This document shows, one piece after another, positions 10,006-18,121 of a DNA stretch of 37,884 nt. Position numbers and translations under genes: made by a program. How positions within the stretch are numbered: position 1 is the first letter of the stretch; the number at the start of each line of letters is the position of its first letter. The notes under the pieces are model-generated. The model saw only the letters and a list, made by a program, of their open reading frames with translations, was not told the origin of the DNA and did not search any database. This DNA comes from Flavobacteriales bacterium. Its GTDB lineage: Bacteria > Bacteroidota > Bacteroidia > Flavobacteriales_D > Crocinitomicaceae. Location: assembly GCA_947500755.1 (NCBI GenBank), contig CANMTO010000025.1, positions 1-37,884 of the forward strand, read 5' to 3'.

Positions 10006-10674
10006 ATGCCATCTTTTAGTCCCGATCAAGTATTATACGAGGACAATCATTTGATTGCCATAAACAAACGTGCGGGACAATTGGTGCAAGGTGACAAAAC
10101 GGGAGATGCGTGCCTAGCGGATGAAATCAAAGCGTTTTTAAAAGATAAATACAAGAAACCTGGCAATGTGTTTTGCGGGGTGATTCATCGCTTGGACCGT
10201 CCTACGAGTGGCGTTGTTCTTTTCGCTAAAACGAGTAAGGCCTTGGAGCGCATGAATGCTCAATTTAGAGAAAAGGAAACCGATAAATCATACCTTGCGT
10301 TGGTTCAAGGTAAATTATCCAACCGGGATTCGCTGGTGCATGATTTGAGAAAGAACGAACAAAAAAACAAAAGTTTCGTGGTAGATTCAGGAAGAGGGAA
10401 AGAAGCAAGATTAAGTTATAACCCGCTTAGACAGTTTGATGCTTACACCTTAATTGAGGTGACATTAGAAACGGGAAGGCACCATCAAATTCGGTGTCAA
10501 ATGGCGCATATCGGTTATCCGCTTCGCGGGGATTTAAAATACGGAGCCAAGCGCTCTAATGAGGACGGTTCCATCTGTTTACATTCAGCAAAGCTGTTAT
10601 TTACCCATCCGATAACAAAAGAGTCGATGTGCATAGAGGCCGAATTACCGAAATCAAGTGCTTGGATTCAATAA
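10006..10674 (+). CDS. RluA-family 23S rRNA/tRNA pseudouridine synthase
   Basis: This enzyme converts specific uridines of structured RNA to pseudouridine. From ATG 10006 it has 222 residues. It shows the family opening VLYEDNHLIAINKRAGQLVQGD, the catalytic loop HRLDRPTSG with the essential Asp, the KSYLALVQG strand, and TGRHHQIRCQMAHIGYPLRGD toward the C-terminus. There is no N-terminal S4 domain, so it is a compact RluA-type enzyme, and the target uridine cannot be told. An upstream in-frame ATG at 9958 would overlap ccsBA by 40 bases; the 10006 start lies 8 bases after the ccsBA stop and matches family N-termini better, though both remain possible. Confidence 0.9.
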   Translation: MPSFSPDQVLYEDNHLIAINKRAGQLVQGDKTGDACLADEIKAFLKDKYKKPGNVFCGVIHRLDRPTSGVVLFAKTSKALERMNAQFREKETDKSYLALVQGKLSNRDSLVHDLRKNEQKNKSFVVDSGRGKEARLSYNPLRQFDAYTLIEVTLETGRHHQIRCQMAHIGYPLRGDLKYGAKRSNEDGSICLHSAKLLFTHPITKESMCIEAELPKSSAWIQ

Positions 10675-10680
10675 AACAAA

Positions 10681-10702
10681 AAAGGCTCCCGAAGGAGCCT
10701 TT
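10681..10702. terminator. Bidirectional terminator between rluA-family gene and DUF1573 gene
   Basis: AAAGGCTCC / GGAGCCTTT form a perfect 9 bp stem with a CGAA tetraloop. On the - strand it is followed by TTTTGTTTT, an efficient U tract for the DUF1573 transcript. On the + strand the tail is TTTAAAT, weaker but usable. It lies between convergent genes. Confidence 0.88.
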
Positions 10703-10721
10703 AAATAAAAGATTTAAAATC

Positions 10722-11159
10722 TTAGTTGTTTGTTGGCGCACCGCTGTTATTAACAGGAACTCCTGATTCAGGAGCTGGACCTACTTCACCTTTAATTCGG
10801 ATTACTTTTTCTGCTTCATTTACTGCATTCGATGAAATCGTAACGCTTTTGTTGATTGGACCAGAACGCTTGGTATCATATTTTACTTTAATGGTTCCTT
10901 TTGCTCCTGGAGCAATTGGTTCTTTCGGCCATTCTGGAACAGTACAACCACAAGATCCTTTCGCATTTGAAATAATTAATGGCTCATCGCCTATATTAGT
11001 AAATTCAAATGAACAGCTTGGATCACCGTCATATTTGATATTCCCATAATCATGAACTTCTTTGGAAAAAGAAATTTTTGGGCCTTTATCAATCGTAGTT
11101 TGTGCGTTAATTGCAGTAGCTGCAAAAACAACACTTAGAGCAAACAATAATTTTTTCAT
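10722..11159 (-). CDS. Exported DUF1573 domain protein
   Basis: This is a 145-residue secreted protein of unknown molecular function, common and often multi-copy in Bacteroidota. A signal peptide (cleavage after about AINA, residue 19) precedes a single Ig-like DUF1573 domain. Family hallmarks are visible: HDYGNIKYDGDPSCSFEFTN, the paired cysteines of GSCGCTVPEWP (Cys70, Cys72), PGAKGTIKVKYDT and the closing VTISSNA. The last 20 residues are a Pro/Asn/Ser-rich tail. It is monocistronic, with a consensus promoter 26 bases upstream of the ATG and a strong terminator downstream, which suggests substantial expression. Confidence 0.92.
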   Translation of the reverse strand: MKKLLFALSVVFAATAINAQTTIDKGPKISFSKEVHDYGNIKYDGDPSCSFEFTNIGDEPLIISNAKGSCGCTVPEWPKEPIAPGAKGTIKVKYDTKRSGPINKSVTISSNAVNEAEKVIRIKGEVGPAPESGVPVNNSGAPTNN

Positions 11160-11184
11160 AGTACTTGAGTTTAAATTTCTGTAT

Positions 11185-11215
11185 CAAAAGTAATTGACAA
11201 GCCGAGAATAACAAA
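11185..11215 (-). promoter_or_regulatory. Promoter of the DUF1573 gene (TTTG-N19-TACTTTTG)
   Basis: On the - strand TTTG (11215-11212) is separated by 19 bases from TACTTTTG (11192-11185), a full match to the Bacteroidota housekeeping consensus. The -7 box ends 25 bases before the ATG, predicting a leader of about 20 bases. Confidence 0.75.
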
Positions 11216-11238
11216 AAAATTAACACATCATTAACAGG

Positions 11239-11814
11239 CTATTTTTTAAGCGCCTTGTTTTTCGGGAGGCTTGCATAATCAAAAATCGAAAGCTCCAGAT
11301 GCTTAAGTCTTCGTCTGATTTCTAACTTCTTTGCGCTTGGGTAGGCATTATCGTTCAGTAACATGTTATAATATCTATGAATTTCAGAGGTATCACGCGG
11401 TTCTAGAAATACATCCAAGGCCGCTATATTACTTTCAATGACCAAGTACTTGTTTTTATAACTCGGGAATTTCATAAGCAAGCTATCTCCATATGCAATA
11501 CTTTGACGGTGTGCATTTAATCCAGAATAAACCATTTGTACTTTGAATAAACAATCTGCTGAATACGGGTCTTCTGGATAATTTCTGTAATACGCTGTTA
11601 AGCGATTGATTAACTCCAATTGACTCAGATTATAGGCGGCACCGCTTAAGGTGGAATTCGAGGAGCTGCTTAAGGAGTCTTCCATTTCCTTGATCGAGGC
11701 ACGTAAAGACTCTTTCGTTAGGGGTTTTGTTTCGGAGGCCGTAGCATTGGAATCTTTGCACGAATACATCAGGCTTAGAAGCATCAAAGAAACGAAACAT
11801 ACAATAGTTCTCAT
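11239..11814 (-). CDS. Lipoprotein with TPR-like helical repeats, coupled to def
   Basis: This is a 191-residue predicted lipoprotein: hydrophobic signal, lipobox-like MYSC with Cys19, then a Ser/Thr-rich linker and a helical domain. The helical part (LELINRLTAYYRNYPEDPYSADCLFKVQ, HRQSIAYGDSLLMKFPSYKNK, DTSEIHRYYNMLL) reads like tetratricopeptide repeats, similar in style to outer-membrane assembly lipoproteins, but I do not recognise a specific family. Its ATG overlaps the def stop as ATGA, so it is translated behind peptide deformylase. There is no clear terminator in the 79 bases before the DUF1573 gene. Confidence 0.8.
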   Translation of the reverse strand: MRTIVCFVSLMLLSLMYSCKDSNATASETKPLTKESLRASIKEMEDSLSSSSNSTLSGAAYNLSQLELINRLTAYYRNYPEDPYSADCLFKVQMVYSGLNAHRQSIAYGDSLLMKFPSYKNKYLVIESNIAALDVFLEPRDTSEIHRYYNMLLNDNAYPSAKKLEIRRRLKHLELSIFDYASLPKNKALKK

Positions 11815-12398
11815 CGTTTTAATTTGTAGAATTTTAATTTATAATCGGTGGTAACTAATCCCTCTGCAATGTGCTTTAATTTTTTTTGAACCAGCTTTTT
11901 CTTGAGTGGATTCAAGCGGTCGGTAAATAAAATACCCTCGATGTGATCGTACTCATGCTGAATTATTCGTGCTGCATACCCAGAAAATCGTTCTTCGTGA
12001 AACACCCAATGCTCGTCGTAATAACTTAAGAGGATATCAGATTTTCGAAGCACGTTTTCGCGAAGTTTTGGAATAGAAAGACATCCCTCTTGAAAAGCCC
12101 AAACTTCCCCGCTTTCCTCTTCCATGACGGGATTCATAAAAACTTTTTTAAAGGACTCCATTCCCACTGCTCGAGGGTCAGGCTCTTCCCCTTCCTCATC
12201 CGCAAAAGGCGCTCCATCGACGATAAAAAGGCGTATGTTCAACCCCACTTGAGGTGCAGCCAAGCCCACCCCTTTTGCTTGATACATGGTTTCAAACATG
12301 TTCTCAATCAAGAGGTCCAACGATGGATAATCGGCAGTGATTTCCTCCGACTCCTTTTTTAGCAGTGGGTCACCGTATGCAATTATTGGTAATATCAT
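11811..12398 (-). CDS. def: Peptide deformylase
   Basis: Peptide deformylase removes the N-formyl group from nascent proteins using a metal ion, usually Fe2+. From ATG 12398 it has 195 residues. All three family motifs are present: GVGLAAPQ (43-50), EGCLS (104-108, metal ligand Cys106) and HEYDH (148-152, metal-binding histidines and catalytic Glu149). An acidic insertion (FADEEGEEPDP) between motifs 1 and 2 is typical of Bacteroidota. The longer in-frame TTG start at 12410 lies inside the -7 box and is rejected. The 3' end overlaps the lipoprotein gene by 4 bases. Confidence 0.97.
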   Translation of the reverse strand: MILPIIAYGDPLLKKESEEITADYPSLDLLIENMFETMYQAKGVGLAAPQVGLNIRLFIVDGAPFADEEGEEPDPRAVGMESFKKVFMNPVMEEESGEVWAFQEGCLSIPKLRENVLRKSDILLSYYDEHWVFHEERFSGYAARIIQHEYDHIEGILFTDRLNPLKKKLVQKKLKHIAEGLVTTDYKLKFYKLKR

Positions 12399-12407
12399 AT
12401 CGAGGAA

Positions 12408-12415
12408 CAAAGATA
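12408..12415 (-). promoter_or_regulatory. -7 box for def
   Basis: On the - strand TATCTTTG matches TAnnTTTG and ends 9 bases before the def ATG. It sits in the 29-base gap after ruvX, so def may be read both from here and from ruvX. No TTTG is obvious at -33. Confidence 0.5.
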
Positions 12416-12427
12416 CATTAGTTGAAT

Positions 12428-12841
12428 TTAAGTCTCGCGTTCATTTAAGTAATCTTGCAAAATAATTGCAGCGCTTACCTTGTCAACAATCCCTTTATCT
12501 TTGCCATGTTTCTTTTTCCCGAGCTGATGTATTGCTTGGGAAGCACGTTGAGATGAATGGCGTTCATCTTGCAAATACACAGGGACATCCGAAAATTCCT
12601 TCTCCAACGCCGATTTCAAAAGCAGCACATTTTCAGTGAGGTGGGTATATGTTCCATCAACGGACAATGGAAAACCCAGGACCATAGCGGTTAACTTATT
12701 TTTGATGTGATACGCCTTAATCCAAGCCATTAAGTCTTCCGAGGGAACCATTAGCAACGGCGATGCAATAATCATTGAAGAATCGGTTACAGCGATTCCC
12801 GTTCGTTTAAGTCCAAAATCAATACCTAATAATAATCCCAT
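12428..12841 (-). CDS. ruvX: Putative Holliday junction resolvase RuvX (YqgF family)
   Basis: This is an RNase H-fold nuclease of the YqgF/RuvX family, implicated in 16S rRNA 5' end processing (pre-16S nuclease) and proposed as a Holliday junction resolvase. From ATG 12841 it has 137 residues, normal for the family. The motifs LGIDFGLKRTGIAV (first catalytic Asp), the strand AMVLGFPLSVDGT, LQDERHSS (catalytic Glu and Arg) and DKVSAAIILQDYL (last Asp) are all intact. A longer in-frame start at 12871 would include the promoter and is rejected. Confidence 0.93.
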   Translation of the reverse strand: MGLLLGIDFGLKRTGIAVTDSSMIIASPLLMVPSEDLMAWIKAYHIKNKLTAMVLGFPLSVDGTYTHLTENVLLLKSALEKEFSDVPVYLQDERHSSQRASQAIHQLGKKKHGKDKGIVDKVSAAIILQDYLNERET

Positions 12842-12845
12842 AATA

Positions 12846-12853
12846 CAAAGGTA
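12846..12853 (-). promoter_or_regulatory. -7 box for ruvX
   Basis: TACCTTTG on the - strand matches TAnnTTTG and ends 4 bases before the ruvX ATG, implying a very short leader or leaderless mRNA. The divergent lipoprotein promoter lies in the same 78-base gap. Confidence 0.5.
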
Positions 12854-12870
12854 AACAGAACCATTAATCA

Positions 12871-12902
12871 TTGAACATTGTTAAACTAAATTACTACTTT
12901 TG
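12871..12902 (+). promoter_or_regulatory. Promoter of the lipoprotein/receptor/GLPGLI operon
   Basis: TACTTTTG (12895-12902) matches the -7 consensus and a TTG (12871-12873) lies 21 bases upstream. The -7 box ends 17 bases before the ATG at 12920. Confidence 0.55.
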
Positions 12903-12919
12903 CACATAGAATAAATCAA

Positions 12920-13732
12920 ATGAAGCGCCTAATATATCCCTGCTTAATAATTCTCTCTTTTTTTCTAACACAATGCACAAATAGTAGCCGACGACCGCTT
13001 TCCTTGGACCAGACTGAGATCGATATGATAGACGAAAAATCGTTTTTCTTTAGCGGCCAAGCTGCATACGACTCAACAATCACGCACATCGATACTTCTG
13101 CTAAATTCAGCGAATTCTATAGTTTAGAATATTCAGATGGAATGCAAAATAACCGCACAGCACGCGGCAAAATCAATAAACAAAAAAGTATTGTTAAACT
13201 TGAACTAGAGGAGACCTACGTAAAAGGAATTCAGATAAATACAGTATATTACTTTAGTGGGGATTTTATGTTTTTCGCCAAACAACGAATCAAAGACTTC
13301 AATAAGGAGAATAATGGATTTATGGAAGTCTTCTCTTATTTTGGCGACAAGAAAAAGGTGATTTTTTCAGCATCCAAAATAGCGAACACGGAAGATGACC
13401 TGGAGCTAAAAAATCCTGTAATTTGTAGAAAAACTGATTTTTCGGCAAGCGAGGCATTAAAAATCGTAAATCAAGAAGGGCCTTACGAAACGCGTTTCCA
13501 GGGAGGAATGGAAACTGAAACACTCAAATTCATCATTGTAGGAACAAAAAACTCAACAAAATCCTACCAATCCGCGATCGCCTACAACCGTGATTTTCCT
13601 TTAGCTGAAATGTTGGTGAAAAACGAAGGATTGAATTTGAATAAATTGTTGCGTATTGATTTCTCGAGAGTGACTGAACAAAATGGCTTCTCCTACCAGG
13701 GATTAACTGGAATAAAACTTATCAATGAATAA
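12920..13732 (+). CDS. Hypothetical lipoprotein, first gene of a receptor operon
   Basis: This is a 270-residue predicted lipoprotein with a hydrophobic signal and lipobox LTQC (Cys19). The rest is rich in beta-strand-like alternation and contains no motif I can assign. It may resemble small periplasmic beta-proteins that accompany outer-membrane receptors. Its last 8 bases overlap the start of the outer-membrane barrel gene (ATGAATAA), so the two products are made together and probably work together in the outer membrane. Confidence 0.78.
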   Translation: MKRLIYPCLIILSFFLTQCTNSSRRPLSLDQTEIDMIDEKSFFFSGQAAYDSTITHIDTSAKFSEFYSLEYSDGMQNNRTARGKINKQKSIVKLELEETYVKGIQINTVYYFSGDFMFFAKQRIKDFNKENNGFMEVFSYFGDKKKVIFSASKIANTEDDLELKNPVICRKTDFSASEALKIVNQEGPYETRFQGGMETETLKFIIVGTKNSTKSYQSAIAYNRDFPLAEMLVKNEGLNLNKLLRIDFSRVTEQNGFSYQGLTGIKLINE

Positions 13733-16487
13733 AACTTTTAAGCACCTTGGATTAGTGCTCCTACTCCTCCTCTCCACCTCGTTCGTCTCGCTTAGTCAAA
13801 ACATTCGGATTTCAGGGGTTGTTAATGACTCTACCGGACTAAAAAAATTAGATAAAGCGGTGGTTTCTTTGGTGCGGCTGAATGACTCTATCCTCGTTGA
13901 TTACTACCGAACCAATACCAACGGAGAATTCAACTTCAATATCCCCTTGGATACGTTTTACCTTTTGATTGAACATCCGCAATTTGAAGCTAAAACCTTG
14001 TATGTATTTGGTGATCCTGCCGAGTTATCTGTTGAGATCCCATTTATTCGAATGGGAGTTAAGGTTAAAAACCTAGCTGAAGTTGTGGTGCAAGGAAATA
14101 AAAATCGGGTATATTATAAAGGAGATACCTTAATATATGTAGCAGACAGTTTTAAGGTTGCAGAGAATGCCGTAGTGGAGGATTTACTAAAAAAACTACC
14201 GGGGATTAAAATTGATGAAAACGGACAAATAACATCACAAGGAAGGGAAATTAGTCAGGTTTTAGTAGACGGCGATGAATTTTTTGGTTCGGATCCTACG
14301 ATTGCAACAAAAAACCTAGCCGCCAAAGGCGTTGAATCTGTTCAAGTGTATGAAAAGAAAGCCCAAGACAATGCCTCGGGAATGGATGAGAAAATTCAAG
14401 TATTGGATTTGAAATTAAAGGCCGATGCGAAACGAGGATATTTCGGGAAAGCGTCTATTGCGTCTGACGGCGGCATAATTGGCAACCCAACAATAGGTTT
14501 CCCATTTTATGAAAGCGAACTACTCTTTAATCGCTTCGATAAAAAACAGAAATTTTCAGTGTTCTTTTTGAGCTCCAATACGCCGCGTTCAAATTTTAGG
14601 CTTGGGGATATGAGTAAATTTGGCTTAGAAAATGAGCGGGAATCCAGTGGAATGAATATGTGGGACCAAAGCAGTCAACGCACGAATACAGGAATACCAC
14701 AAACCACCAAGGCTGGAATATACTTCAATGACCGCATCAAGGATTGGGGGAAAATTGGATTTAATTACAGCTTCAATCAAAATCAATTGAACGCCACGCA
14801 AAGCAGTTTATCTCAGTATTTCTTGCAAGACACCTCATACTTTACAAAAGATTCTATAGCAAACATATCGACGAATACATCCCATAAAATAAATCTTTCC
14901 TTTGTTGCTAAACTGGATTCGCTAACAAGCATCGAAATCAAGCCTTCGGTTAGCTTTGACATGGCTGAAACACAAAACATCACCACCAATCAATTCCTTA
15001 CCGAGGATAAAATACCAACCTTTACCTCGGACATTGAAACGAACAACAATTCAAAGGGATCAATTGTACGCATGGAAGCAACACTCATGCGGCTATTTAA
15101 CAAACCTAGAAGAGAACTTGAAGTGAAATATATTCTAAACAAGACCGATAATTCCACCACAGGCTCATTACTTACCCAAAATATCTTTCAAGGGTTTGTA
15201 GACAGTGTGGACCAGCAAAAAAAGAATGATAACGGCAACTTTTTGAACTACGCTGTAGTAACGTATACGGAGCCACTTGCCGCAAAATGGCGTCTACAGT
15301 TAGAATATTACCTTGAAACGGGAACTTCATACCAAACACGGAACACCTTCAGCTTGTTTTCGGGTGCCTACACACAATTGGTGGATTCCCTATCGAATCA
15401 ATTTGAAAACCAACGATTACAGAATCGTGGAACTGCCATGTTAATTTATGAAACTTCAACATATTGGTTTAATTTCGGTATCGGTTTCAGAACTATACAG
15501 TTAGACAATTACAATGTAGTTGGAGATTCAAGCATTCTTCAAAACTTCAGTAATCTACTTCCAAAATTCACATATACCTATAAACCAAGTATGGGTACTC
15601 GCTTGGTATTTAAGTATTTTACCCGTTCAGACCAACCTTCCTTAAATGATATTCAACCGGTACAGGACAATACCAATCCTAACCGCGTTAAGGTGGGTAA
15701 TTCAACCTTAAAACCGAATTATGTTCACAGCTTCAACTTTCAATTTAACCGGTGGGAGGCCTTATCTGGAAGATATTTATATAGTGGATTAAGTGCCACG
15801 TTAACCAACAATGCCTTTGCATCTAACACCTATTTTGATGCCTTGGGTAGAACGATTTCTAAAACGGAAAATGTGGATGGAAATATCTTTTCTAACGCAT
15901 TTTTAGGCGTTGGGCTCCCCATGTTCAACCGAAAACTGGAGCTTAGCCCTAATTTCAATGCTAATTATTCCAAAATGACGAATTACATCAACAACGTTGA
16001 AAACATCACTTACAATCCGAGTATTGGTGGTGGCTTATCGTTAGAGCTAACCTTTGATTCATTGGAGGTGGAGTTGTCGCAGAATTATTTCTATTCTAGC
16101 CCTAAAAGCACCTTTAACGCTGCTTCAAATATGCCGTATTCTACCCAAGAGTATTCCGCTGAATTTAAATGGACACTTCCATGGAATTTCAAGCTCATTG
16201 CGGATGGAAAATATACCATTAACTCACAGCGCGCAAGTGGATTCAATCGAAATATTTTTGTATTAAATGCTGAAATCCAACGGTCATTCTTGAAAACACA
16301 AAACCTGTTAGTTTCCATTAACGCCTATGACTTATTGAATCAAAACCTAAACCTACAAAGACAAGTGAACGGCAACATTATTACCGACAACTACACCCAA
16401 TTGATTACGCGGTATGTTTTACTCAAATTGACGTATCGTTTTAATAAAAGCAAAACTAAAGAAGATGATTTTGAAGGATGGCATTAA
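13725..16487 (+). CDS. Outer-membrane beta-barrel protein (TonB-dependent receptor-like)
   Basis: This 920-residue outer-membrane protein starts with a signal peptide (cleavage near SLSQ, about residue 25). A carboxypeptidase-regulatory-like Ig domain follows (ISGVVNDSTGLKKLDKAVVSL ... YRTNTNGEFNFNI). Next comes a plug-like domain (LLKKLPGIKIDENGQI, VLVDGDEFFGSDP, KNLAAKGVESVQVYE) and a long beta-barrel rich in aromatic, Asn and Ser strands. The last strand is YVLLKLTYRFNK, followed by a charged 10-residue tail instead of ending on the barrel aromatic. It belongs to the outer-membrane beta-barrel family that accompanies GLPGLI proteins. I see no TonB box. The substrate is unknown. Confidence 0.88.
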   Translation: MNKTFKHLGLVLLLLLSTSFVSLSQNIRISGVVNDSTGLKKLDKAVVSLVRLNDSILVDYYRTNTNGEFNFNIPLDTFYLLIEHPQFEAKTLYVFGDPAELSVEIPFIRMGVKVKNLAEVVVQGNKNRVYYKGDTLIYVADSFKVAENAVVEDLLKKLPGIKIDENGQITSQGREISQVLVDGDEFFGSDPTIATKNLAAKGVESVQVYEKKAQDNASGMDEKIQVLDLKLKADAKRGYFGKASIASDGGIIGNPTIGFPFYESELLFNRFDKKQKFSVFFLSSNTPRSNFRLGDMSKFGLENERESSGMNMWDQSSQRTNTGIPQTTKAGIYFNDRIKDWGKIGFNYSFNQNQLNATQSSLSQYFLQDTSYFTKDSIANISTNTSHKINLSFVAKLDSLTSIEIKPSVSFDMAETQNITTNQFLTEDKIPTFTSDIETNNNSKGSIVRMEATLMRLFNKPRRELEVKYILNKTDNSTTGSLLTQNIFQGFVDSVDQQKKNDNGNFLNYAVVTYTEPLAAKWRLQLEYYLETGTSYQTRNTFSLFSGAYTQLVDSLSNQFENQRLQNRGTAMLIYETSTYWFNFGIGFRTIQLDNYNVVGDSSILQNFSNLLPKFTYTYKPSMGTRLVFKYFTRSDQPSLNDIQPVQDNTNPNRVKVGNSTLKPNYVHSFNFQFNRWEALSGRYLYSGLSATLTNNAFASNTYFDALGRTISKTENVDGNIFSNAFLGVGLPMFNRKLELSPNFNANYSKMTNYINNVENITYNPSIGGGLSLELTFDSLEVELSQNYFYSSPKSTFNAASNMPYSTQEYSAEFKWTLPWNFKLIADGKYTINSQRASGFNRNIFVLNAEIQRSFLKTQNLLVSINAYDLLNQNLNLQRQVNGNIITDNYTQLITRYVLLKLTYRFNKSKTKEDDFEGWH

Positions 16488-17202
16488 GATACTATTAATA
16501 GGGCTTTTCATCTGGGTAGATTCCATCGGATTCGCTCAGTTTTACTCGGAGGGGACTATTTATTACACCCGAAGGACCAACCTTCAGAAACGGTTCACGG
16601 ATCAGCGTATGAAGCGTTTTGTAACTGAAGACAATAAAATTAAAAACGATCGCTTCAGTTTGGCATTTAACGATACACTCTCCGTATTCAAATACCTGGC
16701 ACCAGCCACCGCAGATGACATGGCATGGCTGACATCAAAAAATGAATACTTTCAATACTTAAATCCGAATAAACAGCTCACCATTTTTCAATTCTTTGGG
16801 ACCTCCGTTTACGTTAAAGATTCCTTACCAGTGCGCGCATGGAAAATGACGGACGGAAAACGCACGATTTGTGGATTTAATTGCCGTAAGGCTATTTACG
16901 AGAAAAATGATTCAACACGCATATACGCTTGGTATGCCCCCAACATCCTACCCTCCATAGGCCCAGAAGGATTTTGCGGATTACCGGGAACGATACTTGG
17001 TATTGCCACGGAGGATGGAGGAATTATATATTTTGCTGATAAAGTGGATTTCTCTATTGCGCCCAAACAAGATGTCTTAGCGGTAGAAATCGGCAAAAAC
17101 AAGTTATTTACCTTAAGGGAGCTTCGAGAGAAACTGGAAAAAGACTACGGAAATACGCCGTGGGGAAAGCGCATGTTCGACGACATGTTTCGCTGGCTTT
17201 AG
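16465..17202 (+). CDS. GLPGLI family protein
   Basis: This is an exported 245-residue protein of the Bacteroidota-restricted GLPGLI family, whose function is unknown. Members are usually encoded next to an outer-membrane receptor, as here. A signal peptide (cleavage near IGFAQ, about residue 25) is followed by a beta-rich domain. It contains the family WKMTDGKRTICGFNCRKA stretch, WYAPNILPSIGPEGFCGLPG and the name-giving motif as GLPGTILGI (from residue 172). The start overlaps the receptor gene by 23 bases. After its stop there is no obvious hairpin before the rmlA promoter. Confidence 0.9.
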   Translation: MILKDGIKILLIGLFIWVDSIGFAQFYSEGTIYYTRRTNLQKRFTDQRMKRFVTEDNKIKNDRFSLAFNDTLSVFKYLAPATADDMAWLTSKNEYFQYLNPNKQLTIFQFFGTSVYVKDSLPVRAWKMTDGKRTICGFNCRKAIYEKNDSTRIYAWYAPNILPSIGPEGFCGLPGTILGIATEDGGIIYFADKVDFSIAPKQDVLAVEIGKNKLFTLRELREKLEKDYGNTPWGKRMFDDMFRWL

Positions 17203-17234
17203 TTTGGTTTGACCACGCTACTTCCCTATCTTTG
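17203..17234 (+). promoter_or_regulatory. Promoter of rmlA (TTTG-N20-TATCTTTG)
   Basis: TTTG at 17203-17206 and TATCTTTG at 17227-17234 are separated by 20 bases. The -7 box ends 20 bases before the rmlA ATG, and the -33 box overlaps the end of the GLPGLI gene. Confidence 0.65.
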
Positions 17235-17254
17235 AGCAACCAAAGTCATTTCGC

Positions 17255-18121
17255 ATGAAAGGAATTATTTTAGCAGGCGGGTCTGGCACTCGACTTCACC
17301 CACTTACCTTAGCAGTATCAAAGCAGCTCATGCCGGTGTATGATAAACCGATGATTTATTATCCACTGAGCACCTTAATGAGTGCTGGAATACGGGAGAT
17401 TCTAATTATCTCTACCCCCCATGATTTACCGCATTTCGAAAAACTACTTGGTGACGGAAGTCGCTTAGGGTGCCGATTTGAATATGCGGTGCAAGATGTT
17501 CCTAATGGTTTAGCTCAAGCCTTTGTGATTGGAGAAAAATTCATTGGCAAAGACAAAGTCGCTTTAATCCTTGGAGATAATATATTTTACGGTCAGGGTC
17601 TTGATTCTTTGTTAAGCGGGAACGTGAACCCAAAAGGCGGCATTGTATTCGCGTATCATGTGAGCGATCCAGAACGCTATGGTGTAGTTGAATTCGATGA
17701 GGAAAACAAGGCTGTTTCTATTGAAGAAAAACCCAAAAACCCAAAATCAAATTTTGCAGTACCTGGATTATACTTTTACGATAACTCAGTTGTAGAGATT
17801 GCAAAAAACCTAAGGCCTTCTGAGCGTGGAGAATATGAAATCACGGATGTGAATGCAGCGTATTTGAAACAGGGTAAGTTGAAAGTAGCCATTTTGGATC
17901 GCGGAACCGCATGGTTAGATACCGGGACCTTTAGTTCGCTCATGCAAGCGGGGCAATTTGTTCAGGTAATTGAAGAACGTCAAGGCTTAAAAATTGGTTG
18001 TATTGAAGAAATCGCTTATCGCAATGGATTCATAGACAAAAAACAACTCAAACAAATCGCTGAGCCGCTTGTTAAAAGTGGTTATGGGACTTACTTGCTA
18101 AACCTGATTAAGCGAAAATGA
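17255..18121 (+). CDS. rmlA: Glucose-1-phosphate thymidylyltransferase
   Basis: RmlA (RfbA) joins dTTP and glucose-1-phosphate into dTDP-glucose, the first step of dTDP-rhamnose and related deoxysugar synthesis for LPS or capsule. The 288 residues are full length for the long-chain bacterial enzyme. They include the nucleotide-binding [11 protein letters not shown] (8-18), [15 protein letters not shown], the Mg2+-binding [28 protein letters not shown] and the allosteric-site region GTAWLDTGT. No rmlB, rmlC or rmlD is in the window, so the pathway is completed elsewhere. The 3' end overlaps the polyprenyl synthase gene as ATGA. Confidence 0.96.
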   Translation: MKGIILAGGSGTRLHPLTLAVSKQLMPVYDKPMIYYPLSTLMSAGIREILIISTPHDLPHFEKLLGDGSRLGCRFEYAVQDVPNGLAQAFVIGEKFIGKDKVALILGDNIFYGQGLDSLLSGNVNPKGGIVFAYHVSDPERYGVVEFDEENKAVSIEEKPKNPKSNFAVPGLYFYDNSVVEIAKNLRPSERGEYEITDVNAAYLKQGKLKVAILDRGTAWLDTGTFSSLMQAGQFVQVIEERQGLKIGCIEEIAYRNGFIDKKQLKQIAEPLVKSGYGTYLLNLIKRK

